Assembly: GCA_029210205.1 (NCBI GenBank)
Contig: JARGOD010000001.1
Coordinates: forward strand, 1 to 64,000
Direction: 5' to 3'
Length of the DNA: 64,000 nt
DNA from: Verrucomicrobiales bacterium
GTDB lineage: Bacteria > Verrucomicrobiota > Verrucomicrobiia > Verrucomicrobiales > DEV007
Numbering within the stretch: the stretch's first letter is position 1; each line of letters starts with the position of its first letter. The position numbers were made by a program, and so were the translations under genes. The notes under the pieces were generated by a model that was not told the origin of the DNA, ran no database searches, and saw nothing but the letters and a program-made list of their open reading frames with translations. Of this stretch, positions 1 to 9,070 are shown piece by piece.

Positions 1-78
1 ATTGAGGAAGAAATGGCTCGCTCAGCCAGTCTCCTCAGTTAACAGTGCCCTCTTCGAAACGGCTCTGACTTTTAGTTT

Positions 79-1095
79 ATGACATCATCCGCTCCACAGC
101 CCGGTCAAACGATCACCCCGGTCCGCATCGCCGGAACGGGTAGCTATCTCCCTGAGCGAATCATGACCAATCAGGAATTGGAGAAATCAGTGGATACCTC
201 TGATGAGTGGATCGTTTCCCGCACCGGGATTCGCGCCCGCCGTATCGCCGCTGATGACGAGAACACAAGCGATCTGGCCAGCAAGGCTGGACTCAAAGCG
301 CTCGAACAAGCAGGAATCGACGGGGCCGATGTCGATCTCATTATTGTCGCAACGATCACTCCTGACACCCTCACCCCGGCGACAGCCTGCTACGTGCAGC
401 AGAAGATCGGCGCTCTCGGAGCAGTTGCTTTTGATGTCTCCGCGGCCTGTTCCGGTTTTCTCTACGCGCTGGAAATTGCCCGCCACAGCGTCGGTGCCGG
501 CGCATTCAAAAACGCTCTCATCATCGGGGCCGAAAAACTCAGCGCGTTCGTTGATTGGACGGATCGCAACACCTGCGTCCTCTTTGGCGATGGAGCCGGT
601 GCCGCCGTGATTGTCCCTTCGGAAAATGGAGGCGGCCGTGTCCTTTCTTCCCAGCTTGGAACAGATGGAGCCCAGGCCGAGCTCTTAAACATCCCCGGAG
701 GAGGTTCGGCCTGTCCCATCACTGTCGAGAATGCACCCCAGAAGCTGGCAACCCTTGCGATGCAAGGGCGCGAAGTTTTCAAGCATGCGGTCAATGCGAT
801 GAAAAAAGCGAGTATCGACGGGATTACCGCCGCTGGTCTCACCGCAAAAGACATCAAGCTGCTTATCCCACATCAGGCGAACCTACGCATTATTGATGCG
901 ATCGTGGAGCGGCTCGAAGTGAATCGGGACGATGTTTACATCAATCTTGATAAATACGGCAACACTTCCGCAGCGGCAGTCGCTATCGCCCTCGATGAAG
1001 CTCATCGGGAAGGTCGCGTTGAACGAGGCGACAAGATCCTCCTCGTTGCCTTTGGCGCAGGCTTGACCTGGGCGAGTGCCGTCATCGAATGGTAG
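79..1095 (+). CDS. fabH: 3-oxoacyl-[ACP] synthase III (KAS III)
   Basis: Full-length ORF; N-term GTGSYLPERIMTNQELEKSVDTSDEWIVSRTGIRARR, catalytic Cys in AFDVSAACSGF, IPHQAN and GNTSAA motifs typical of FabH. Confidence 0.97.
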   Translation: MTSSAPQPGQTITPVRIAGTGSYLPERIMTNQELEKSVDTSDEWIVSRTGIRARRIAADDENTSDLASKAGLKALEQAGIDGADVDLIIVATITPDTLTPATACYVQQKIGALGAVAFDVSAACSGFLYALEIARHSVGAGAFKNALIIGAEKLSAFVDWTDRNTCVLFGDGAGAAVIVPSENGGGRVLSSQLGTDGAQAELLNIPGGGSACPITVENAPQKLATLAMQGREVFKHAVNAMKKASIDGITAAGLTAKDIKLLIPHQANLRIIDAIVERLEVNRDDVYINLDKYGNTSAAAVAIALDEAHREGRVERGDKILLVAFGAGLTWASAVIEW

Positions 1096-1140
1096 TGGCA
1101 TCGAGCGAACGCACGTTTACGGTGTCTAACTCGACGTAGC

Positions 1141-2154
1141 GTGATGAGCCCGACTGACGAAACAACACTCTCACTGGCCTATCCGTGGGCACTTGCTTTG
1201 CTGGTGCTTATTCCGCTTCTAGCACTTCTTCGAAGCCGCTCAGGGAATCAGCACGCCGTCACTTTTTCCTCCCTTCATATATTCAAAAGGCTCGGCCCTG
1301 TCGCAAAAGGGCGAAGCGGCGGGTTTCGGCTGGCAAGCATCTTTCTCTCTCTTGCTTGTCTGATCCTTGCACTCTCCCGCCCCCAATGGATCAATCGATC
1401 GGAACGAGTTTCCGAAAGCGGGGTTGAATTAATCCTCGCGATCGATGTTTCCCGATCGATGCAAGTTGAAGATTTCAGGATTGAGGGTAGTCGCGCGAAT
1501 CGACTTCAAGCCGCAAAAAAAGTCACCCGTGATTTCATTCAGGGGCGCGAGAATGATAGAATTGGAATTCTTGCCTTCGCAGGTCGCCCCTACCTTGCCA
1601 GTCCTCTGACATTATCAAAATCCTGGCTCGAGGGCGATCAGGGTCTCGGTCGTGTTCGGATCGGACTCGTTGAAGATGGAACGGCGATCGGATCCGCGAT
1701 TGCTGCGGCCGCGAAGCGACTCGACAAACGATCTTCAAAGAGCAAAGTGCTCGTCCTCCTCACTGACGGAGTGAACAATGCCGGGAAACTGTCCCCGATT
1801 GAAGCCGCAAAACTCGCAAAAACGCTTGGGATTAAAGTCTACACAATCGCAGTGGGCACCTATGGCGACTACGTTGTCCAAACTCCGGTAGGGCCTCAGC
1901 GGCTTCGTCAGGAGTTCGATGAAATGACGCTTCAAGAGATTGCTTCCATCGCTGACGGGGAATATTTTCGCGCACAGGATACTTCCGGACTCGAACGAAT
2001 CTTTGAGCTGATCGACGAAATGGAAAAAACCGAAGTGCTTCGTACAACGCGCGTTGAAGCGGATGAACTTTTTCATTGGTTTGCCATCGCCGGAGTGTTT
2101 TTCGGATTGCTAACTCTGGTCGGAGACGAGACCTTCTGGCGCAGGTATCCATGA
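1141..2154 (+). CDS. batA: BatA-like VWA-domain membrane protein (aerotolerance operon)
   Basis: N-terminal TM segment, VWA MIDAS motif AIDVSRSMQ, C-terminal TM; followed by a second VWA gene with ATGA overlap. Confidence 0.85.
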   Translation: MMSPTDETTLSLAYPWALALLVLIPLLALLRSRSGNQHAVTFSSLHIFKRLGPVAKGRSGGFRLASIFLSLACLILALSRPQWINRSERVSESGVELILAIDVSRSMQVEDFRIEGSRANRLQAAKKVTRDFIQGRENDRIGILAFAGRPYLASPLTLSKSWLEGDQGLGRVRIGLVEDGTAIGSAIAAAAKRLDKRSSKSKVLVLLTDGVNNAGKLSPIEAAKLAKTLGIKVYTIAVGTYGDYVVQTPVGPQRLRQEFDEMTLQEIASIADGEYFRAQDTSGLERIFELIDEMEKTEVLRTTRVEADELFHWFAIAGVFFGLLTLVGDETFWRRYP

Positions 2155-4265
2155 ACAGTCTTTCCTTTCACAGCCCGCTTTGGTTTTGGGGACTCCTCGT
2201 CCTCATCCCACTGCTCGCACTGCGTATCAGGGCAGCTGTGGAGAGGCGTAGAAAGCTACCCGGATTGGTCTCGCCGAGACTTCAAAAACAACTTGTGAGC
2301 AACGGGAGTCAGACTCAGCGATGGATTGTCTTTTCATTTCAAAGCCTTGCACTGGCCGCAACGCTCACTGCTTTAGCGAGGCCACAGCTGGGATACGAAG
2401 AAGTCGATTCCGAAATTCAGGCCAGAAATCTCTTCCTCGCGATTGATACTTCGCGGAGCATGCTGGCGACAGATCTCAGTCCTTCTCGAATCTCTCGCGC
2501 TAAGCTCGCGGCAACTGACATCGTAAATTCACTCCCGGAAGACCGCATTGGGCTCATTGCCTTTGCCGGCCGCCCTTTCCTACAGGCACCTCTCACGGTT
2601 GATCATGAAGCGATTCGTGAAGCTCTCGTCCAGCTTGATACGGAGATTATTCCCCGCGGTGGGACCAATATTGCAGCTGCCGTCGATCTCGCACTTGAAA
2701 CGATTAAAGAAGCTGAAGTTGAACAAAGCGCCCTCGTCATATTTTCAGATGGAGAAGCCCTTGAGGGCAGCGAAGAAGTGGAAGAGGTGAAACGAAAAGC
2801 GAGTGAAGCCTCTCTCTCTATTATTTCGGTTGGAGTTGGCACTCATGAAGGCGCCATCATTCCTGAACTTGATGATCGCGGAATCCCTCTTCCCGGAATC
2901 TTCATAAAAGATGAAAAAGGGCAGGTCGTCCGAAGCCGCCTCGATCCTGCAGTTCTACAAAGCATCGCTTCCGGTGGTGGACTCTACGTTCATCTCGATG
3001 GCTCTACTTCTCTCAGTCGAGTTGTTCAGCAGATACAGCGTGGAATCTCAACTTCCCGCGAGCAAAGCGATTCACAGCTCCGTCCCATCGAACGATTCAT
3101 GTGGCCGCTTGGAATCGGAGTCGCTTGCCTGATTTTCGCTCATCTCGCTCCAGTTCTTTGGACAAGAGTTCCCAGTCCCACCGGCTTGCGCACCCTTAGC
3201 ACTAACCCCATCTGGATTTTCGCTTTCCTGCTTGTTCAAACTTCAACAAGCTCCGGAGAAGATGCTCTTTTTTCCGGACATGAGGCCTATCAGCGTCGTG
3301 AGTTCGATGAAGCGATCCAGGCCTACGAAGGAGCTCTCGCCGAGAAGCCGTCGAATAATGACAGGACACGACTCAATCTTGCGATCGGAGCAGCCGCTTT
3401 TCGAAAGGGTGACTATGAGCGAGCTGCGGAAGCATACGGACAGGCGCTCATTGAGCCGAAGGAAGGGTTTCGCGAGCATGCTCACTACAACCTTGGAAAT
3501 ACTCTCTTTCGAAAGGGTGAAGCAGCGCTGGCTGCGCTCGGCCAGGCAGCAAACCCTGATCAGTTGCAGAATCTTGAGGGTCCACCAGAACAGATTGAAG
3601 CGGTATTGGACCAGTGGGAAAGTGCCGTGGAGCATTACGAATCAGCCCTCACACTCAATGCAGATAGTCAGAAGACAGCGCACAATATCGAAGTCGTTAG
3701 AAAGAGAATAGAAGAGTTAAAAAAGGAACAGGAAAAACAAGAACAAGAGCAGCAGAATCAGCAGCAGGAGGAAGAAAAGAAGAAAGAAGAAGAGCAGGAA
3801 GAAGAGAAAGACGAGGACGAGGACAAAGAGGAAGACGACGAAGAATCAGAGGGTGACGAATCAGGAGACCAGTCCGAGGACGAAAACGGTGAAGGAAACG
3901 AGGAGGAGAGTGATTCGGACCAGAATTCCGGGGAGAATGAAGAGGAATCCAATAGCGAAAACGAGGATAAGCCTGAAGATAAATCAGAGAGTCAAGATGA
4001 CGACGGGGAGCCTTCGGAACCTGATTCCCCTGAAGGTCAGGAGCCTGAACAACCTGAGCCGCCTGGGGACGGAGAGTTGGAGGCGAATCCAAATCAGTCA
4101 CAGCCTGAAAATCCTCAACAAATGAATCCGCAGGAAATGCAAACTAATCCGGAGACCGGATATGCTCCTAGTGAAGCCAGACAGCTTCTTGAAGCACTGG
4201 CTGATGAAACCGAAGTCCGTCCTGTCCTTGCTCCTTCGCGGGGAGAGAACTACAAGAACTGGTAA
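2151..4265 (+). CDS. BatB-BatC fusion: VWA-domain protein with C-terminal TPR and long acidic low-complexity tail
   Basis: Start ATG at 2151 overlapping the batA stop; VWA motif AIDTSRSML; TPR-like repeats (HEAYQRREFDEAIQAYEGAL, RKGDYERAAEAYGQAL); Glu/Asp/Gln/Lys-rich segment ~3720-4140. Confidence 0.85.
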   Translation: MNSLSFHSPLWFWGLLVLIPLLALRIRAAVERRRKLPGLVSPRLQKQLVSNGSQTQRWIVFSFQSLALAATLTALARPQLGYEEVDSEIQARNLFLAIDTSRSMLATDLSPSRISRAKLAATDIVNSLPEDRIGLIAFAGRPFLQAPLTVDHEAIREALVQLDTEIIPRGGTNIAAAVDLALETIKEAEVEQSALVIFSDGEALEGSEEVEEVKRKASEASLSIISVGVGTHEGAIIPELDDRGIPLPGIFIKDEKGQVVRSRLDPAVLQSIASGGGLYVHLDGSTSLSRVVQQIQRGISTSREQSDSQLRPIERFMWPLGIGVACLIFAHLAPVLWTRVPSPTGLRTLSTNPIWIFAFLLVQTSTSSGEDALFSGHEAYQRREFDEAIQAYEGALAEKPSNNDRTRLNLAIGAAAFRKGDYERAAEAYGQALIEPKEGFREHAHYNLGNTLFRKGEAALAALGQAANPDQLQNLEGPPEQIEAVLDQWESAVEHYESALTLNADSQKTAHNIEVVRKRIEELKKEQEKQEQEQQNQQQEEEKKKEEEQEEEKDEDEDKEEDDEESEGDESGDQSEDENGEGNEEESDSDQNSGENEEESNSENEDKPEDKSESQDDDGEPSEPDSPEGQEPEQPEPPGDGELEANPNQSQPENPQQMNPQEMQTNPETGYAPSEARQLLEALADETEVRPVLAPSRGENYKNW

Positions 4266-4275
4266 ACCTTGCCCT

Positions 4276-6009
4276 ATGGTTCGTTTTTCCCTTATCAGCC
4301 TTATCATCGCCTCTGCAGCCATCTTTTGTCCGGCTCAAGAGGAGCAGAGCGGATTTGGAGTTTCGCTGAATGCACTCTCCAATCGGGTCGCGATCGGAGA
4401 AATTGGAACGCTCATCGTCAAGATAACGGGTGGAGACGCAGCAATGCCGGACACTATTGAGGTACCCGGACTCGATGTGTCGCATGCGGGCCAGAATTCG
4501 AAAATTTCGATCATCAACCAAACCCAGACGATCGAGATGACGCACTTCTATCGTTTCAGTGGAAACACTCCGGGCACTTTTATAATTCCGGCGATGGATA
4601 TTGTCCTTGGAACAAAATCCTTTTCGACAAACCCACTGGAAGTCACCATTTACGAGCGTGATCAGAATGAGACAATCGACGCCACAAAGCCATACTTTGG
4701 AAAATTTGAGCTTTCGAAAGAGACCTTCTATGTGAACGAGATCGTTCCTCTGACACTGGTCTCCTATGTTCAGGGGCGGAATTCGATTCAGGATGTCCTT
4801 CCGCCACAGCTTGATCACGAGAGCTTTATCATAAAGAGCTTTCGGGATGTCCAGACCGACGGCGCAGATCTAGGAAACACTTACTACACCTCAGCCTCAC
4901 TCCCTTCCAACCTATTCGCGTTGAAGGCCGGAGAGCATCGCATTGGGCCGGCAACACTTGGGGTTCGAGTGAAAGACAATCAGGGCGCAAGCTTTGGATT
5001 CGGAGGATTTTTCTCACGGACGGTGAAGCGGGAAATGGCGACCAATACCGTGAATGTAACGGTGAAGCCGCTTCCTTCCGGAGCTCCGAGGAGTTTCACA
5101 GGCGGGGTCGGAAATTTTCAATTGTTGGCCACTGCCTCCAGCAACGAAGTGAACATCGGCGACCCTATCTCAATGGAATTTGTTATCGATGGATCGGGAA
5201 ATTTTGAAACCCTGGGGCCTCCCGTGTTTAAGGTGCCTCCGACCGACTTATGGAAAAGCTACGAGCCTTCCAAAACGTTTGAAGAGAGTCCAAATGAAAG
5301 TTCAGGTAGCCCCACCGGCCGCGCCCTATTCTCACAGGTGATCATTCCCGAAGCGAAAGTGAAGTTCATTCCTAGCTTCGAACTCACCTACTTTGACCCG
5401 AACAGTGAGACTTACGTCTCGCTTGAGACTCCCGAGATTCCGCTCACCGTGTCCTCGGATGAACGCAGCGCTGCCCCGACAACAATTAGCTTTCCCGGCG
5501 ATTCCAGCGAAGTGAGTCAATTGCCCGCAACATCCCGCCCTGATCCAAAGTTCGAAGACATTCTTCACATCCGCAAAACACAACCTCGTTGGATCTCCGC
5601 AACTTCATTGGAGTCCAATTCGAGTCTGTTTTACTTACTGCAGGCGGTTCTCTCGATTGCCTTCTTCACCGTCCTCGGATTTGGAGTCGTGAGATGGTTG
5701 AAGCAGCGTGAAATTGACCGGAACGGTCAGACACCTGTCCTGAGCTTCCGTCAGTCTCTCAAGCAGATCCCAAAGGCGGGAGCACCCAAGCGGGAGTTCT
5801 ACCATGCTGTCTCGACATCTTTAATGTTGTGGCAAGATGAGCATTCGGAACCGCCGGCTCCGCTCCTTGAAATTGTTGATCGCATTGCAGATCGTTGCGA
5901 TACAGTTCTCTATAGCGGAGTGACTCAAAGCAACGGACCGACATCTGATCAGGATGTTGCTGAAATTGTGCCCATCCTTAAAAGACTTAGCAAAAGTGAC
6001 CGTTCGTAA
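4276..6009 (+). CDS. batD: BatD-like (oxygen tolerance) membrane protein
   Basis: ATG at 4276 with signal peptide (MVRFSLISLIIASAAIFCPA); beta-rich BatD-like repeats and C-terminal TM; operon context. Confidence 0.8.
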   Translation: MVRFSLISLIIASAAIFCPAQEEQSGFGVSLNALSNRVAIGEIGTLIVKITGGDAAMPDTIEVPGLDVSHAGQNSKISIINQTQTIEMTHFYRFSGNTPGTFIIPAMDIVLGTKSFSTNPLEVTIYERDQNETIDATKPYFGKFELSKETFYVNEIVPLTLVSYVQGRNSIQDVLPPQLDHESFIIKSFRDVQTDGADLGNTYYTSASLPSNLFALKAGEHRIGPATLGVRVKDNQGASFGFGGFFSRTVKREMATNTVNVTVKPLPSGAPRSFTGGVGNFQLLATASSNEVNIGDPISMEFVIDGSGNFETLGPPVFKVPPTDLWKSYEPSKTFEESPNESSGSPTGRALFSQVIIPEAKVKFIPSFELTYFDPNSETYVSLETPEIPLTVSSDERSAAPTTISFPGDSSEVSQLPATSRPDPKFEDILHIRKTQPRWISATSLESNSSLFYLLQAVLSIAFFTVLGFGVVRWLKQREIDRNGQTPVLSFRQSLKQIPKAGAPKREFYHAVSTSLMLWQDEHSEPPAPLLEIVDRIADRCDTVLYSGVTQSNGPTSDQDVAEIVPILKRLSKSDRS

Positions 6010-6778
6010 ACTCATCCTGAGCCACCTCATTTTTGCCGGGTTCCTTCTCGTAACCATTCCGGGGATTTCTCAGGAGTCTCATGAAGTATTTGCTTCAGCG
6101 AACGCTGACTTTGAGAGCGGCGAACTCGAAGAGGCCGCTCTCAAATACCAAAGCCTCGTCAATAACGGCCTGATCTCGGCTGACCTTTTTTTCAACCTTG
6201 GGACGACTCAGTATCGTCTTGAGAACCCGGGAGAAGCAATGCTTTGGTTTCGTCGTGCGCAGCTCATCGAACCACGGGCACCTGAAATCCCGCAGAATGT
6301 TGAGTTTCTGAAAACCAAAATTGGATTCCTTGAATTTGCTGAATCCGGTCTCGCCGGTTTTCTTCGTTCGCTCCCGAGCGGCACTGGACGCTGGTTGGGC
6401 TCCCTTTTGCTGTGGGGCGGCGCCATCTCTTTAGCTGCTGCATTCTCCATTCCTACGCTTCGTTCCAATCGTTCAGGAATGATCGCTTTGGGAATCATTC
6501 TCGGCATGTTCGGATATGTCTCACTGAGGATTGATCGCTACGAGAAAACACAGCTAGCCCCAGGTAATTTTGCAACCGTGATATCTACCGACACCAAAGC
6601 GCGCACCGCTCCGGCCCCCGCTTCAAAAGAAGTTATCGCCTTGCCACCGGGTTCTGAAGTCCGCATCATCCAGACATCGGGCCAGTGGCGCTACGTTGAT
6701 ATTCCAGGCGAACTCCGAGGCTGGGTCCGCGGTGAAGAAATAGAACCAGTCTGGCCCTTACCCAGCCCCCAATCATGA
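5996..6778 (+). CDS. BatE-like TPR protein with C-terminal SH3-like domain
   Basis: GTG at 5996 overlapping the batD end (longer ATG start at 5954 possible); TPR FNLGTTQYRLENPGEAMLWFRRA; two TM; SH3-like GSEVRIIQTSGQWRYVDIPGELRGWV. Confidence 0.75.
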   Translation: MTVRKLILSHLIFAGFLLVTIPGISQESHEVFASANADFESGELEEAALKYQSLVNNGLISADLFFNLGTTQYRLENPGEAMLWFRRAQLIEPRAPEIPQNVEFLKTKIGFLEFAESGLAGFLRSLPSGTGRWLGSLLLWGGAISLAAAFSIPTLRSNRSGMIALGIILGMFGYVSLRIDRYEKTQLAPGNFATVISTDTKARTAPAPASKEVIALPPGSEVRIIQTSGQWRYVDIPGELRGWVRGEEIEPVWPLPSPQS

Positions 6779-7746
6779 AGCTCCCCCTCCCATTTCTCAC
6801 CCTGCTCTTCACGACATTACTTCAGGCCGCTCCTCCGGAAAGACTGGTCATCGGAGCTGAAGCCGGAAAAGGCATTGCGATCATTGACCCTTCCGACAAC
6901 AACAAGGTGCTGTGGCACCATCCCATCAAACAGGTTCATATTTTGAGTCTTCTCCCTGACAATACCCTGTTAACTCAGGACGGATGGCCTTTGCTTGTTC
7001 AGCTCGATTTGGATAAAAACAAAATCTGGTCCTATGACGCGCTGAGTCAGAACCGGGGCGACAAACTTCAGAAAATCGAAATCCACGCCGCTCAGCGTCT
7101 CCCCGACGGAACGACGATGATTGCTGAATCGGGCTCGAGCCGGATTCTTGAAGTGAAATCTGATGGTTCCATTGTGAAGGAATTCCCCCTCGTTGTTTCT
7201 TCACCCAATGCACATTCTGATACGCGTCAGGTGCATCAACTTGAAAACGGCCACTATCTTGTTGCGCACGAAGCCGATCAAATCGTGAAAGAATATGATG
7301 CCGAAGGCACGGTTATCTGGGAGTTTCCCATTCCCCTTTTCGGTAAGAAGCTCAAAAAAGGCCACGGGCCCGACGCCTTTGGAGGAAAATGCTTTTCGGC
7401 GATCAAAGCCGGAAATGGGAACTACCTTATCACAACCGGAAACGGACATAGCGTTCTCGAAGTGACCCCGGAAAAAGAGATCGTGTGGAAGTTGGAGCAG
7501 AACGATCTCAAAGGCATCACCCTTGCGTGGGTGACAACGATTGAAGAAAGGGAGAACGGAAATCTCATGATTGGAAACTGTCATGCCGGTCCCGACAACC
7601 CTCAGATCATCGAGATTACACGCGATAAAGAGGTCGTCTGGAGTTTTCATGACTTTGAAACCTTTGGAAACTCGCTTGCTAATACTGTCGTTATTGACGG
7701 TAAACGCGCAAAAGAACTTCGCGGAGTCCTCGGCAGCCGTCCGTAG
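6775..7746 (+). CDS. Secreted beta-propeller protein (PQQ/NHL or arylsulfotransferase-like repeats)
   Basis: Signal peptide MKLPLPFLTLLFTTLLQAAPP; repeated blades such as GTVIWEFPIP, KEIVWKLEQND, KEVVWSFHD. Confidence 0.7.
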   Translation: MKLPLPFLTLLFTTLLQAAPPERLVIGAEAGKGIAIIDPSDNNKVLWHHPIKQVHILSLLPDNTLLTQDGWPLLVQLDLDKNKIWSYDALSQNRGDKLQKIEIHAAQRLPDGTTMIAESGSSRILEVKSDGSIVKEFPLVVSSPNAHSDTRQVHQLENGHYLVAHEADQIVKEYDAEGTVIWEFPIPLFGKKLKKGHGPDAFGGKCFSAIKAGNGNYLITTGNGHSVLEVTPEKEIVWKLEQNDLKGITLAWVTTIEERENGNLMIGNCHAGPDNPQIIEITRDKEVVWSFHDFETFGNSLANTVVIDGKRAKELRGVLGSRP

Positions 7747-7786
7747 AGACGGATCTCAGTTTCTCGCCGAACCCTACCAGTCCATT

Positions 7787-9016
7787 ATGTCATCCCGACG
7801 CGTCGCGCTTGAGGCACTCACTGAATGGGAGAACACTTCCTTTTACGCGGAAGACATTCTCGCCGATCTCGCGTCCCACTACAAAATCGCCGGACCCGAT
7901 CGAGCGCTCGCGGTTGAAATTCTCTATGGTACAATCCGAAACCTCTTCCTCATCGATGAAATTATTGATGAACTCCGGCGTGGTAAGATAAAATCAGAAA
8001 CGCGGAACCTTCTCCGTATCGGACTCTTTCAAATTTTTCTTTCCGGAATCGCAGACCATGCGGCCGTCAATGAAACGGTAAACCTCGCACGCAAGCATGA
8101 ACGAGGTCTCGTCAACGCCATCCTTCGGAATGCACTCCGCCAGCGCGACCAGTTCGAAAAAGCGATACCAAGCTGGTCCCTGGAGGATCGGTTTTCGCAC
8201 CCTGGATTTCTCATCGAAAGATGGGAAAAGCAGCATGGAATTGAGGAAACTGCCGCCCTCTGTGAGTGGAATAACCAACCTCCTTCCAACTACGCCCGTA
8301 TCAACACTCTCGCATCCGACAAGGAGGCGCTCAACAGGGTCAGGTCCGAAATTGAACCCTCTTTGATCGGTCCAGAATATCCTGAATTTTTCCGCTTTGA
8401 AGGTGCCCCTAATCAAGATTGGCTGGCTGAAGGTCTAATCTATGTTCAAGACCCGAGCACCTCGCGAGCCTGCCGTCTCCTCGATCCGCAGCCCAGCGAA
8501 CGAATTCTTGATGCCTGCGGAGCTCCAGGCGGAAAAGCGGCTTACCTCGCCGCTCTTTCCCGGAATCCAGAATCCATCACCGTGGCCGACAGTTCCGAAA
8601 AACGGCTCGAGCGCACTCGTGGAAATCTGGAACGACTTGGCGCTGGAGCGGCGGCACTACTTCAGATCGATTGGACCGATGGTGAGCTCGATCCTTCAGC
8701 ACTGGAACCATTTGATGCAATCTTGCTGGATGTCCCCTGCTCGAATTCCGGAGTGATCAGGAGACGGGTTGATGTTCGCTGGAGGCTCCAGGAAGGAGAC
8801 TTCGAAAGGCAGGCTGACCTTCAGGGAGAACTTCTCTCCAGCGCAGCCCGATTCCTCAAACCCGGAGGACGCATCGTCTACAGCACCTGCTCGATCGATC
8901 AGGAGGAAAATGAGAAAGTTGTCGAGCGCTCAGGGCTTCACGTTGAGCAAACCGTGTGTTCACTACCATGGCGGGACGGCTTCGACGGCGCTTTCGCTGC
9001 ACTGCTGCGTGCTTGA
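7787..9016 (+). CDS. rsmB: 16S rRNA (cytosine-C5)-methyltransferase RsmB/Sun family
   Basis: ATG at 7787; NusB-like N-term (RALAVEILYGTIRN), SAM motif DACGAPGGKAAYLAAL, catalytic LLDVPCSNSGVIRRRVDVRW and YSTCSI. Confidence 0.93.
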   Translation: MSSRRVALEALTEWENTSFYAEDILADLASHYKIAGPDRALAVEILYGTIRNLFLIDEIIDELRRGKIKSETRNLLRIGLFQIFLSGIADHAAVNETVNLARKHERGLVNAILRNALRQRDQFEKAIPSWSLEDRFSHPGFLIERWEKQHGIEETAALCEWNNQPPSNYARINTLASDKEALNRVRSEIEPSLIGPEYPEFFRFEGAPNQDWLAEGLIYVQDPSTSRACRLLDPQPSERILDACGAPGGKAAYLAALSRNPESITVADSSEKRLERTRGNLERLGAGAAALLQIDWTDGELDPSALEPFDAILLDVPCSNSGVIRRRVDVRWRLQEGDFERQADLQGELLSSAARFLKPGGRIVYSTCSIDQEENEKVVERSGLHVEQTVCSLPWRDGFDGAFAALLRA

Positions 9017-9070
9017 ATTGACTGCTCCCACCACTTGCGCGACCGGTTTTTTTCGAGTAAAAACACCTAC

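Noticed and set aside
3697-4101. Ser/Leu/Pro/Arg-rich minus-strand ORFs opposite the acidic tract
   Set aside because: Direct consequence of the low-complexity Glu/Asp codons on the plus strand
4168-4818. 216-aa ORF antisense to batD
   Set aside because: Lies wholly opposite a well-supported CDS; composition looks like shadow coding and no family motif is seen
7571-7786. N-terminal extension of the rsmB ORF
   Set aside because: Overlaps the preceding propeller CDS out of frame; homology-like sequence starts at ATG 7787
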